From NCBI GenBank assembly GCA_948474755.1, contig CAOLHI010001467.1, positions 307,195 through 371,194 of the forward strand: a DNA stretch of 64,000 nucleotides. The letters are read 5' to 3'. Each line of letters starts with the position of its first letter. Position 1 is the first letter of the stretch. This document shows, piece after piece, positions 35,201-43,481 of this stretch. This DNA is from Ctenosaura bakeri (Eukaryota; Chordata; Lepidosauria; Squamata; Iguanidae). The translations under genes were made by a program, and so were the position numbers. Under the pieces are notes generated by a model. That model ran no database searches and was not told where the DNA came from. It saw only the letters and a program-made list of their open reading frames with translations.

Positions 35201-36120
35201 AACTTCTTGGGATTTGCTCTTACAAAGTTATTGATATCGAAACACTTTGACAATATTGACAACAACATTTGACTGAAATTTCTAAGTATTACAGTACAGT
35301 ATAATGTAGTTTAATATCTAAGCTGTAATCGAATAGATTGAAATAGAATATCTGCATCAACTACAAATGTCTGTAGGTTTGCATAGGTTTTACTGACCCA
35401 CAATCTTAGACATGTATCATTAAAAGTAAGCACCATTAGCATCAGATAGACTTGTTCCAAGGTGAATGTGTGTACTACTGCAGCCTAACTTCTTTACTCC
35501 TTCTTTGTAGATTATTCTCAAAACATCAGTACTTTGATTCAAGAGGAGTGTTTATTTCCTTAGTGTTCTCAGCACCATTACTGCTGAATGCTATCATCAT
35601 TGTTGTAAGTGTTACTATTTTCCCTTACAGACATGATTACTAATGGGACCTCCAACAATTTGTGAAAGTGTTAAATTTTCGTGTAGTGGAGGTGCAGTCC
35701 ATCCAACCATGTGATTTCGAGTATGTGTCATTGTCTTGTCATTCTAATCCAAAAGGGCCTCCATGATCAGTCAGTGGTCAATGCTCACTAAGCATGCTCA
35801 GCCCTTATTGGGCTCCTTTATCTTCCCTTACTTACAGCCTTATTTTGCTAAAGATTGTTTGCATTTCTGTAAACCTTGTGGTTCTGTTATACCTGCTAGT
35901 ACCTTCCTTTCTTCATGGCTGGCACCATTTTTGTTACATAAATATAGGCACTTGGAGAATGAGTTCACAATCAAGGAAGCAAAGCTGTTTTACTTGTGAA
36001 TAATTTTGGCTTCTTGCTTTCCAGATTGCTTGGGTTTATAAAACAGTGAATGTCATGACCGAACTAAAGACTGTACAACAGAAAAGAAAAGCAAGAAGAG
36101 AAAATAAGAAAAGTCAATGA
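25006..36120 (+). CDS. TMEM18: TMEM18, transmembrane protein 18 (five coding exons)
   Basis: Joined exons 25006-25053, 27031-27151, 28986-29040, 35511-35604 and 36025-36120 give 137 codons plus a stop; human TMEM18 has 140 residues. TMEM18 is a small three-pass protein of the inner nuclear membrane, reported to bind DNA through its basic tail, and its locus is linked to body mass in mammals. Visible landmarks are TDWSEPW before the first membrane helix (about residues 24-43), EYLNE in the second helix-loop region (about 57-75), QYFDSRG, the third helix (about 88-106), VNVMTELK, and the basic tail with [10 protein letters not shown]. Introns of 1977, 1834, 6470 and 420 bp all have GT-AG ends and compatible phases (0, 1, 2, 0). 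The start is the only ATG with a strong context (GCCATGG). No stop or frameshift interrupts it, so the gene looks functional. Identification rests on family recognition, not on an alignment run here. Confidence 0.97.
25213..26096. repeat. Large inverted repeat in TMEM18 intron 1
   Basis: The arms 25213-25505 and 25843-26096 are reverse complements with visible divergence. Matching landmarks are CCCCTCACCTTTTT against AAAAAGGTGAGGGG, AGGATGAGAAGG against CCTTCTCATCCT, and GCAGCTGTGTTGTTTTGAGA against TCTCAAAACAACACAGCTGC. The loop of about 340 bp is unassigned. The arms end internally in (TG)n and (CA)n runs. Most likely this is two copies of one element in opposite orientation, or one element with very long inverted ends. 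Confidence 0.8.
25969..26330. repeat. AT-rich microsatellite cluster
   Basis: Several (TA)n tracts (about 25969-25990, 26143-26172, 26187-26200, 26226-26250) are followed by ATCT and GATA-type tetranucleotide runs at 26295-26340. This part of intron 1 is likely length-variable. Confidence 0.9.
26331..27030. other. Remainder of TMEM18 intron 1
   Basis: A (CT)n run lies at about 26412-26428. Nothing else was recognised up to the exon 2 acceptor. Confidence 0.5.
27031..27151 (+). CDS. TMEM18: TMEM18 coding exon 2
   Basis: The acceptor TTTTAAATAG precedes GAC and the donor GTAAGT follows a single base (phase 1). It encodes TDWSEPW, the first hydrophobic helix and YRLQIGQF, all closely matching the vertebrate protein. 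Confidence 0.96.
27285..27495 (-). mobile_element. LINE-tail-like fragment in intron 2
   Basis: The AT-rich segment with ACAATAAATAAACTAATAAT and AAACAATATAAAATGAC resembles the 3' tail of squamate LINE/SINE elements read on the minus strand. Boundaries are vague. Confidence 0.35.
27500..28740 (+). mobile_element. L2 LINE, 5'-truncated, in TMEM18 intron 2
   Basis: Broken frames show the L2 reverse transcriptase: [20 protein letters not shown] then [19 protein letters not shown] (about 27870-28005), and later [16 protein letters not shown] (about 28420-28470), the typical L2 C-terminus. The 3' end has TATGTAAGCCACTTTGAGG and GTGGGATACAAATAAAGATG. Frameshifts near 28045 and later show it is dead. 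It has the same orientation as TMEM18 and ends about 245 bp before exon 3. Confidence 0.9.
28986..29040 (+). CDS. TMEM18: TMEM18 coding exon 3 (55 bp)
   Basis: A short exon, lying after the L2 copy in intron 2. TTTAG precedes it and AG|GTAACC follows. It encodes [19 protein letters not shown] across its junctions, corresponding to the conserved second membrane segment. Confidence 0.95.
29041..29924. other. Unassigned part of TMEM18 intron 3
   Basis: No repeat end or conserved motif was recognised between exon 3 and the palindrome at 29930. Confidence 0.4.
29930..30400. repeat. Palindromic pair of element X in TMEM18 intron 3
   Basis: Element X lies inverted at 29930-30158 and forward at 30165-30400 with almost no spacer. 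Matching pairs are CACAGGCCTACATTTTGTAT against TACAAATTGCAGCCCTGTGA, and CTTTCTTGGTCC against CAAGAAGGGG. The centre reads GGTCCTGTGGGACC. Arms differ visibly but would form a hairpin of about 230 bp. The forward arm runs straight into a reversed SINE at the same junction as at 19786. Confidence 0.8.
30401..30795 (-). mobile_element. tRNA-derived SINE split by a MITE, minus strand
   Basis: SINE landmarks CACTGGTTTTCTTGGGAAG and GGCTAAGAGAGTATGAC lie left of 30508; TCACCCAGTCAGTTTCCATG and CAGAGTCCAAATCCAGCACT lie right of 30692. The MITE at 30509-30689 interrupts it. Removing the MITE and one TTA restores a continuous SINE. Confidence 0.87.
30509..30689. mobile_element. Harbinger-like MITE, copy 3
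   Basis: Ends GACCATTTCCACACTACACT and GTGTAGTGCGGAAATGGCC are flanked by TTA at 30506-30508 and 30690-30692. Internal inverted halves include TTTCTGGGGTTTGTAG against CTGCAAACCCCAGGA. Confidence 0.92.
30800..31469. other. Unassigned part of TMEM18 intron 3
   Basis: Nothing was recognised. Confidence 0.4.
31470..31810. promoter_or_regulatory. Candidate conserved non-coding element in TMEM18 intron 3
   Basis: This AT-rich, low-repeat stretch holds clustered transcription-factor-like words: an octamer-like CATGCAAATC (about 31637), TGGCAATTAAAAG, GGATTGTAATTAAAC (about 31692) and CTGTCATTAAGCC (about 31728). No transposon signature interrupts it. It has the look of vertebrate enhancers, but conservation is not tested here. 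Confidence 0.35.
31811..32399. other. Unassigned part of TMEM18 intron 3
   Basis: No repeat or motif was recognised. Confidence 0.4.
32400..34030 (-). mobile_element. Probable L1 5'-region/ORF1 fragment, minus strand
   Basis: On the minus strand broken frames give charged, coiled-coil-like peptides (for example [18 protein letters not shown] near 32490-32437 and [19 protein letters not shown] near 32570-32510), as in L1 ORF1. The upstream part resembles a long leader with RNA-like GC-richer sequence near 33730-33980. No ORF2 follows, so only the 5' part remains. Assignment is tentative. Confidence 0.4.
34031..34689. other. Unassigned part of TMEM18 intron 3
   Basis: Nothing was recognised apart from an A run at about 34350. 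Confidence 0.4.
34692..35158. mobile_element. Pogo/Tigger-like MITE, copy 2
   Basis: The left end CACTTGGCTTCCACATTTGC and the right end GCAAATGTGGAGGGCTGACT are inverted repeats flanked by TA (34690-34691 and 35159-35160). Internally it shares TCAGGGAAAGT and TTGGCATGGTG with the copy at 56713. It lacks a transposase. Confidence 0.85.
35165..35510. other. End of TMEM18 intron 3
   Basis: Nothing was recognised except the exon 4 acceptor pyrimidine tract at 35490-35510. Confidence 0.5.
35511..35604 (+). CDS. TMEM18: TMEM18 coding exon 4
   Basis: Acceptor TTCTTTGTAG, donor GTT|GTAAGT. It encodes [12 protein letters not shown] and the third hydrophobic helix ending in NAIIIV, the best-conserved part of the family. 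Confidence 0.97.
36025..36120 (+). CDS. TMEM18: TMEM18 coding exon 5 with stop
   Basis: Acceptor GCTTTCCAG. It encodes [15 protein letters not shown] and the lysine/arginine-rich tail, ending in TGA at 36118-36120. Confidence 0.96.
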   Translation: MAWVYKTVNVMTELKTVQQKRKARRENKKSQ

Positions 36121-36285
36121 ATAATTCTTTTTTATTTGCAGTTGTATTTATCTGAGAGCTACCATATTGCTCTTCTTAACAATGTAATGTTGAAAGGCTT
36201 GGATATTTTTTAACAATGTTGTGTTCCTGTTATCTTACCTTTTTCTTCCTGTTCTTTTGAATAAAAACTGTTCAGACTTGTTTCG
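36121..36285 (+). terminator. TMEM18: TMEM18 3' UTR and polyadenylation signal
   Basis: AATAAA lies at 36260-36265, about 140 bp after the stop, and a GT-rich stretch (GTGTGTGTCT) follows at about 36288, fitting cleavage near 36280. A weaker ATTAAA near 36833 could give a longer 3' UTR. Confidence 0.85.
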
Positions 36286-36682
36286 AATGTGTGTGTCTAA
36301 ATAAAAAATTCACTCAAGCACACCACTACATTAACTGGTATGTTTGAACCAGTAGTAAAACCCTTTTATTTGATGGATTTAATTTTATGTTGTATATAAA
36401 TCAAATATACTTCTATAGATTAATTGATGTACTCTTCTTTCAGCCAAGGTAATGATAAATCTTGTGCAGAAATACTGCCAAAATACTAATCACATGCCAA
36501 GGATTTGTTTTTAATGATTTCAGCCATTCCATGTCCTGTCACTGAAAACCTTGAAAGACATTTGTGCTCGTGGCTAAGAGCATGATTGACATTTGTGCCA
36601 ATTATTTTCTCTGTGACAAGTTGTCATACCAATGTGATTTGTAAACTGGATGTCTGTACTTCTGTAACATTTTGTTGTGTAG

Positions 36683-37080
36683 CAAAGACCATAATCCTAA
36701 GCATACTTGTTCAGACATAAATTTCTTGGATTCACTGGGATCTATTTTCAAGCATTTTGATCTCATTGGTCTAAACTACTGTCGTATATTACTGGACAGA
36801 TTACTGCATATGTAAATTTTATGGTTTTACAATTAAACTTTTTTTTCTTAAGTGCACAGCTCTTCCTTATTTAAATTGGTTTATCAGACAGTTGTAAATA
36901 AATTTAGGCTTCAATCCCATATCCGTCTATTCGAGAATAAGCCCTATTGAACTGATTGAGTTGTTCATAGGTAAAGCTACAGTTCTCTGCATCTTAATGG
37001 GAAGTAAGCCTCACTGAATTGCATAGGACTTACTTGTGCATCAGAAAGCATAGGATTGCTCTGCAGCAGGTTTAGGGTTG
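36683..37080. repeat. Two copies of a palindromic AAGTCC-type repeat
   Basis: ATAATCCTAAGCATACTTG (about 36690) and, after 36900, GGCTTCAATCCCATATCC ... AATAAGCCCTATTGAACTGA ... GGACTTACTTGTGCATCAG ... GCATAGGATTGC match a short palindromic repeat I know as frequent in reptile genomes (stem around CCCATTGAA/TTCAATGGG). Class and exact ends were not resolved. Confidence 0.45.
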
Positions 37081-37129
37081 TATCTACTGCAATGCTAGTA
37101 GAAAAAAGCGAGTAAGTATTTGTTGCAAG

Positions 37130-37459
37130 GCTCCTGGCTTGCAAAGGCTTGCAAAGTTTAGTTATAGTCATCCCTGCATTCAGGTCTACAGTCTGTAAGA
37201 CATGACACACAAGGAAAAGATTTGGAGGAAAGAGGGGCAGAAGTATGCATGAAAACTAGTTCTTATAAGAACTTCGTAGTATCAGCTGGAATGAAAAGCA
37301 GCCCAAGAAGAGGAAATGCCAGAAGTTGCAAGCCTCTAGTTGAAGCCATGAGGTTCTACTTCTTCAATCTGTTCTGCCCAGATATAATGGCTGCTGCAAG
37401 TTTTGATGTGGCTTAAGTGGGTGTATGTGGAAGCTAAAGTTTTCATTGGAAGGAGGAAT
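37130..37459. other. Unassigned intergenic sequence
   Basis: Nothing was recognised. Confidence 0.4.
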
Positions 37460-37700
37460 GAAAATATTTCATAATTTTTATTTTTTTATTTTTAATTTAA
37501 TTATAAGAAAAGAAAAAACACAAAATACATAAGGTGATAAACATAAAAAGTGAAGGAAAAAGGTTACAACAAAAAAAGCTTACATTTCTATTTCTCTCTA
37601 AATCTGTTTACATAATATTACTTATTCAACATATTTTGTAGTTTTTTACGAAAGCTGCAAAACACACTTGATACTGTTTTCATAAGGGTATGGCAAGCTG
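37460..37700 (-). mobile_element. Probable L1 3' tail, minus strand
   Basis: ATTTTTATTTTTTTATTTTT followed by an A-rich strand-switched region is the reverse of the L1 3' end seen at 23640-23700. No coding part was recognised. Confidence 0.4.
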
Positions 37701-37739
37701 TTAAAAAAAGTATTGACTTCAGAAACAGCTTCCTTAAGA

Positions 37740-39115
37740 GCCATGGAAGAATTCAAAACACTTCTGAAGTGTAATCTAATTCTAATGAATTTATATGAGA
37801 AAGATATATAACAATACTCAGAAAGATTCTAGAGCAGATCGTTAAGCAGACAGTTTGCAGTTAATTAGAAAGCAATGCTGTGATTACTAAAAGTCAAAAT
37901 GGGTTTCTCAAAAACAAGTCATGCCAAATCAATCATACCTCTTTTTATGATAGAATTACAAACTTGATAGATGAAGGGAATGCTGTGGATATAGCATTTC
38001 TTGACTTTAGTAAGGCCTTTGACAAAGCTCCTCATGACATTCTTGCAAAGAAGCTAGTAAAATGTGGGCTAAACAGGGCTGCTCAGGTGTAATTGGTTGA
38101 CTGACTGAACCCAAAAGGTGCTTACCAATGGCTGCTTTTCATCCTAGAGAGAAGTGACTAGTGGGGTGCCACAGGGTTCTGTCCTGGGCACAGGGCTGTT
38201 CAACATCTTTATCAATGACTTGGATGAAAGAATAGAGAGCATGCTGATGACATTTGCAGATGATGCCAAATTGGGAGGAATTGCTAATACCCCAGAGGAC
38301 AGGATCAAAGTTGAAAATGGGCTTGACAGATTGGAGAGCTGGGCCAAGGCTAACAAATTTCAATAGAGAGAAATGTCGGGTCCTACACCTAGGCAGAAAA
38401 AAATAAATGCACAAGTATAGGATGAGAGACACCTGACTGGACAACAGTAATGAGATCTAGGAGTCTTAGTAGACCACAAGTTGAACATGAGTCGGCAGTG
38501 TGATGTGGCAGCCAAGAAAGCCAGCACGATTCTTGGTTGCATCAATAAGAGTATGGTGTCTAGATCATGGGAGGTAATGGTACCACTCTATTCTGCTTTG
38601 GTTAGACCTGGTCTGGAATACTGTGTCCAGTTCTGGACACCTCATTTCAAGAAAGATATTGACAAGCTGGAGCGTGTCTAGAAGAAGGTGATCAAAATGG
38701 TGAAGAGTCTGGAAGCCATGCCCTATGAGGAGTGTCTTAGGGAGCTGGGTATGTTTAGTCTGCAGAAGAGAAGGTTAAGAGGGGCATGATAGCCATGTTT
38801 TAATATTTGCAAGGATGTTGTATCGAAGAGGGAATAAGCTTGTTTTCCCCTGCTCCAAAAACTAAGACAAAGAGCAATGGATTCAAACTACAGGAAAATA
38901 AATTCCACCTGAACCTCAGGAAGAACTTCCTGACGGTCCGAGCTGTTCAGCAGTAGAATATGTTGCCTTGGAATGTGGTGGGGTCTCCTTCTTTGGAGGT
39001 TTTTATGCAGAGGCTGGATGGCCATCTTCTGGGAGTGCTTTGAAGTGTGTTCCTGCATGCCAGGGGGTTGGAAGAGATGGCCCCTGTGGTCTCTTCCAAT
39101 TCTATGATTCTATGC
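37740..39115 (+). mobile_element. CR1 LINE, 5'-truncated, RT region and 3' end
   Basis: Frames encode CR1 RT: NGFLKNKSCQINHTSFYDRI, VDIAFLDFSKAFDKAPHDIL (about 37985-38045), VTSGVPQGSVLGTGLFNIFI (about 38150-38215) and MLMTFADDAKLGG, where the catalytic YADD is FADD. The tail matches the copy at 11795 ([20 protein letters not shown]) and the 3' end has TGGCCCCTGTGGTCTCTTCC and CTATGATTCTATG. Several frameshifts (about 38090, 38380, 38680) make it inactive. Confidence 0.95.
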
Positions 39116-39840
39116 TGTTAACAACACCTTGTAGGAATAATATAGTAGGTGGCCATAATTACCTAGAGACTATCTTGTGAGATGATTCTCATGACTGAAT
39201 ATTTATTTTGTAGCAACACAGATAGCATCATGTGAGATTGACTAATATAGTACCTGAAAAGATACTAATTGCTGACATTCTTGGTCAATGTACCTTGTGG
39301 TAGAGTTCATATCCACTGAAATGTTCCATTCTGGTACTCAGAATGCCCCATTTTCCAGCTGGATCAAATACACAAGAGACCATTTAAAATTAATAGAAAA
39401 ACAGGTTCAACTTCTGTGTCAAAAACACTTATCATTAAATGCAAGAAGAGCAATAAGGTAATTCTTTTAAAAAGTTCACCAGCCTTCCTTTTAAAAGATT
39501 AATATGAAGGTATGTTGTTATGTTTATAATAAGACTAGATTGATTAAGTGGTAAAATGATTAATATTGTGGCAAGGTAAGCCTGCTTTTGAGACTCAAAT
39601 ACTGACAAACCCAGATTAATGGCATCATAAATCTGGAGGAAAATGCCTGGTTTATTGTTAAAATTAGTTGCATGTGGGGAGGGGGAGATACTTAGTGTAA
39701 CCTAAACAAACAGTTTGCCTAGCAGTTTAAAAAGGTGTGGAGGAACAGAAGTGTTCTATTGCTGTAATGTACAAAAAGAAGTGAATATGGGCTGTTTGGA
39801 TATTTTCTAAAAGTTTTGAACCCAGTCACTTCCATCTGAC
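39116..39840. other. Unassigned intergenic sequence
   Basis: Nothing was recognised. Confidence 0.4.
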
Positions 39841-40020
39841 AGCCAGCATGGTGTGGTGGTTTAAACGTTGATCTACCATCATGGAGACCAGGGTTTGATG
39901 CCCCACTTGACCATGGAAACCCACTGAATGACACTGGGCATGTCACACACTCTCAGCCCCAGAAAACCCCGTGATGGGTTTGCCTTAGGGTGGGAAATGA
40001 AGGCACACAATAACAACACT
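39841..40020 (+). mobile_element. tRNA-derived SINE, plus strand
   Basis: The tRNA-like head AGCCAGCATGGTGTGGTGGT is followed by a B-box-like AGGGTTTGATGCCCC, the core CCATGGAAACCCACTGAATG and a tail ending in AAGGCACACAATAACAACAC. Confidence 0.88.
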
Positions 40021-40439
40021 TGCATATAGAGTTGTTGCTGAAGAGTCTTTGGAGACTCTGGTTAACAGAATGGAAGGAGATGACTTTCAGAGATTTCTTC
40101 TTCCCCTTATAGGCCTACCACCATCTCCCATACTTCCCAGAGCACCACCAATATCCCATATCACCAAGTACAGATTCTGAGTGCATACAAAATAGCTGCA
40201 GGAGCCATCAGATATCTAATATTTAAGTCGATATTTCACACATGCAAATCTATTTTGTCTTTAGTAAATTCCCCAAAGAAGTAAGAATTGGTATACAAAC
40301 TGGTACTGTATATCCTCTATTGAATGTGATTGTGGCATTTGTATCATATAGCCTGGCCTCAGCCTATTTGAAGGGCTGTATATTCCCATATGAGCCTGTC
40401 TGAGCTCTAAATCCTGAAGGGATACACTTCTGTCTATCT
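40021..40439. other. Unassigned intergenic sequence
   Basis: Nothing was recognised. Confidence 0.4.
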
Positions 40440-40545
40440 TACTGCCTTCAGAGGTTCAGCTGGTGGAAACACAGGAGCAGCCTTCTTTGATTGCTCCCAC
40501 ACTTAGGAACCCCCTCCCCAGGGAAGTTAGGATGGCTCTACCTTT

Positions 40546-40976
40546 GGCCATTTCCACACTGGGGTTTTAAAACAGGGCAGAACGTCCTCCAGGGAAGACA
40601 TCTGCACCTGGGACCGGACTGGGTCAGACCTACTTAACGTAGATCCACACCTCAGCCCGCTCCAGAGCAACCCCAAGTGGTCGTCCAGTGTGCTTTTGAA
40701 AGACCACTAAAATCAGGTCTTTCAAAAGCATGGAGCGCGCCACTGTGAGCCTGCTCCCTTATGCAGATTTGCAGGCTCGCATTGGTGCGAGCCTGCGATC
40801 TGCCGTAAGCGGGCTTTAGGTTGGTGAGCTTCAGCGGTTGGTTGAGACCCCCAACCAGCTGGAAGCCACCATTTGGGACGCCAGAGCAGTGCGCATCGAC
40901 GAGCACGCACTGTTCTAGAGCAGCGTGGACTGGTTAGTGTCACAGGGCAATTCCCTCGCCACATGCGGAAATGGCC
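40546..40976. mobile_element. Harbinger-like MITE, long GC-rich variant (431 bp)
   Basis: Ends GGCCATTTCCACACTGG and CCACATGCGGAAATGGCC match the family and are flanked by TTT (40543-40545 and 40977-40979). The interior is different from the other copies: GC-rich with a perfect 15-bp stem TGCTTTTGAAAGACC (40691-40705) and GGTCTTTCAAAAGCA (40716-40730) around a 10-base loop. It may be a separate subfamily sharing only the ends. Confidence 0.88.
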
Positions 40977-41044
40977 TTTGTTTTCCTTTCAGCAACAGTT
41001 TAAAACCTTTCATTTCCAGCTAGCTTTTAACAAAAATGAGTTTT

Positions 41045-41110
41045 ATTCAGTTTTATGAAACTCATAGGGTTGCCACAAGTCGACAGACAACTTGAAGACA
41101 TATACAAACA
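41045..41110 (+). mobile_element. SINE 3' tail fragment
   Basis: AAACTCATAGGGTTGCCACA followed by AGTCGACAGACAACTTGAAG and an ACACA tail matches the 3' end of the 5S-type SINE at 62853. Only the tail is present. Confidence 0.6.
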
Positions 41111-41563
41111 CAGCTTTAAATATTTTACAGTAATATTTTTGTTGGTTTTAATTCTGTTGTCATTTAATACTGTTTTAATCTTGATTTGGCATGCTTTTAA
41201 GTATGTGTGTTTTATTCTGTCTTTTTGTAAGCCACCTTACAGAGAAAGGTGGGATATAAATAAAGTGATGGATAGATATAGATATATCAGGTAGGGTAAC
41301 CAAGTCAAAAGGTTCAGTGTGCAGAAAGGAAGTTCCAAACAGCATATCTTCTGCTTTAGGTCAGATTCTGACACCAGAACAAGAAGATTTTATGGTATAG
41401 CAGTTGAACTCCACAATGAGAAAAGGATTACTCTTTCATATCCCTCAGAAAGTTGGGAAGTAGGGCTGGACAAGAAAAGAAAAAGAGTTGGCAATTTAAC
41501 TGATGGTTGGAAATGGAGATTTGTGTTTTCTGGCAGAAGGAAGGGAGCAGGCAGTAAGTAAGA

Positions 41564-42457
41564 TGTTACCGTAGTTTCTAGCCCGGACTTGAGGGATATT
41601 AGATATCACTTTGATATCAATAATTTGGCCTTCTTTACGTATTCCTCTCCACATGCTGCGAGGTCCCCCGGACAAGCTCGCAGACAGGCACGGCCACTAA
41701 TCGCTGTAATATTCCAAACAATACAGGGTGGCCAGAAATAGCCATCTCGCTGCTTCAGGAGACCTCAAAGGCAACTACTCTATTATGTATGCACGCTACT
41801 TACAAAGAACTCCCTGCCCCGAGCAGGCAGCTTGATTAGAAGAATTCTCATCTGTCAAGCACTCTGCGTTTGCATACTGGCTACTCTATTGTTAATTCGG
41901 ACTTAACTCAATCATGCTAAATTCTGACCTTTTGGAGGCTTTGTCTCCAGCCCAAAACTCATTGTTTTCCCCAAGTACGGACTAACCTACGGCCACATTT
42001 TCCCCTATATAAACCCCTGAATTTGAGAGCTTCTTCGGATCGCTCCCGACTTCCATTGCGTTGCTTGGCGAGCCTTCCCCTCAGTCCTACGTACTGAGAC
42101 TCCATATCTCCAAACCTCTGCTGCAGACTACCTGGGCTTCAGGACAGCTGCAGTATTACCCAAACCAACAACTCCTCTAAAAGTCCCTCTATCCCACTCC
42201 AACCTTTATTTCTTTAGTTCTCTGTGTGAGTGTGTTGCATACACTGTTTGATTGTATTTTTAATAAAACAACATTTATTATTTCAATTCTGTTTGCTCCT
42301 TGACATGGCCTGACCCTGTAGACATTCCGTAAAAGATTCCGCTCCGTTGCCCTGCCTCTCGTGTTGCTAGCTTGTGCTCTGTGCTAATTTCCCCAACTTA
42401 TATAATTGAGAGCACATTTAGGTGTCCCTCCTGGGACCACCAGAAAACAGGGTAATA
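41564..42457 (+). repeat. 5' LTR of the provirus (894 bp)
   Basis: It starts TGTTACCGTAG and ends GGGTAATA, a mutated form of the GGGTAACA of the 3' LTR. TATATAAA is at 42006-42013 and AATAAA at 42262-42267. Compared with the 3' LTR it has about 17 extra bases (AAAACTCATTGTTTTCC near 41953) and lacks a short segment near 42060. Confidence 0.95.
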
Positions 42458-42482
42458 GAGTGGTGGAGCAACACGGGGCAAC
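42458..42482 (+). other. Probable primer binding site region
   Basis: TGGTGGAGCAACACGGGG begins three bases after the LTR, the expected place for a tRNA primer site starting with TGG. The first eight bases would pair with the acceptor end of a tRNA-Ala; the rest matches less well, so the primer is uncertain. Confidence 0.5.
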
Positions 42483-42904
42483 TCCTGTACCCCTAATTTG
42501 AGTAGGAGTCGTGAACCTTCTCAAATCAGGCTGGTATAGACTTAGGGAATGGCCAGTCACGTGCGAGAACATTGTCAGGCAGGAACATGTGTGTGTGTGT
42601 GTGAACTCTGTGTGCTTGAGCTCCAGGAGCTACTCTATCTGGGCTGGAAACCTGCTCCCTTTTCTTGATTGGTTTGCATATGTCAGCCACCCCAGCGTGA
42701 TCACTGCTGGCCCTTGGGCAATGAATCATTGTCCAATAGCAAGGGGTGTGCACAAGCTGTCCTGGGAATCACATCCCTGACTTGGGGTCTATCGTGAGCT
42801 GGGATCCGAAGCGCTAGGGCGTTAGGAACAGTCCACACGCACTCAAAACGTTAGTGGAAAGGCAGAAGCGCTTAGGGAAGAAATCCCCCCCCAGGGTAGA
42901 ATAC

Positions 42905-43002
42905 GGGTGTGTCCCGTTTAGTGAGTTGAAGCATGGGTGTGTCCCGTTTGTTGTAGTGAAAGCACGGGTGTGTCCCAGCTGTTTAAATTTTGGGTGCATC
43001 CC
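42905..43002 (+). repeat. Four spaced copies of GGGTGTGTCCC in the proviral leader
   Basis: GGGTGTGTCCC occurs at 42905, 42935 and 42966, and GGGTGCATCCC at 42992, with spacings of 30, 31 and 26 bases. Each could fold as a GGG/CCC mini-hairpin. They lie between LTR and gag, where packaging or dimerisation signals are found in retroviruses; a role is inference only. Confidence 0.85.
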
Positions 43003-43481
43003 GACCGCTAGTGAACTAGGTGTCGGAGGTGATTCCCGACCTAGCATAGGGTTTTCTAAGGTTTAGCCCAAGGTGATGGAAAGCGCCCCTCACCCGAAAA
43101 ATTGTTAGGGATGGTTCAGTTCTGGTTCCTTGCCCCTTTTCCCCTGCTGCTTGGCCAGGCAGCGCTGTAAGTTCCACTGGGTTCGTTTCCCCCTTCAGTG
43201 ACAGGCAGAGTACTCCTGAAGGTTTCCCTAGGAGTCTAGGTGACTCTCCCCATCCCTGAAATGTTTCCTTGTCCTTTTGTCCCTGAGCTGTCGAGGTGGA
43301 AGGCCGGGCTTAGCTGTAGGAAAGTGACTCTTGTTAGGCAGGCTGGAGTTAGGTTCTGTTCCCTCTTCCCTCACATAGTTCCGCAGTGTTCATTTCCCTA
43401 GAATCCCCCAGGGGTCTCAATGATCCTACCCTTCCCTCCAGATCCTGGTCCTTTTGCATTGCAATTGATAGTAGTTCAGAA

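Larger units (their letters stand above)
40440..41285 (+). mobile_element. L2 LINE 3' end split by a MITE and a SINE tail
   Basis: Before 40543 the sequence resembles the L2 ORF end (GAACCCCCTCCCCAGGGAAG); it resumes at 40977 with TTTCAGCAACAGTTTAAAAC and ends with GTAAGCCACCTTACAGAGAA, GGTGGGATATAAATAAAGTG. A Harbinger-like MITE (40546-40976) and a SINE-tail fragment (about 41045-41110) are nested in it. Confidence 0.8.
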
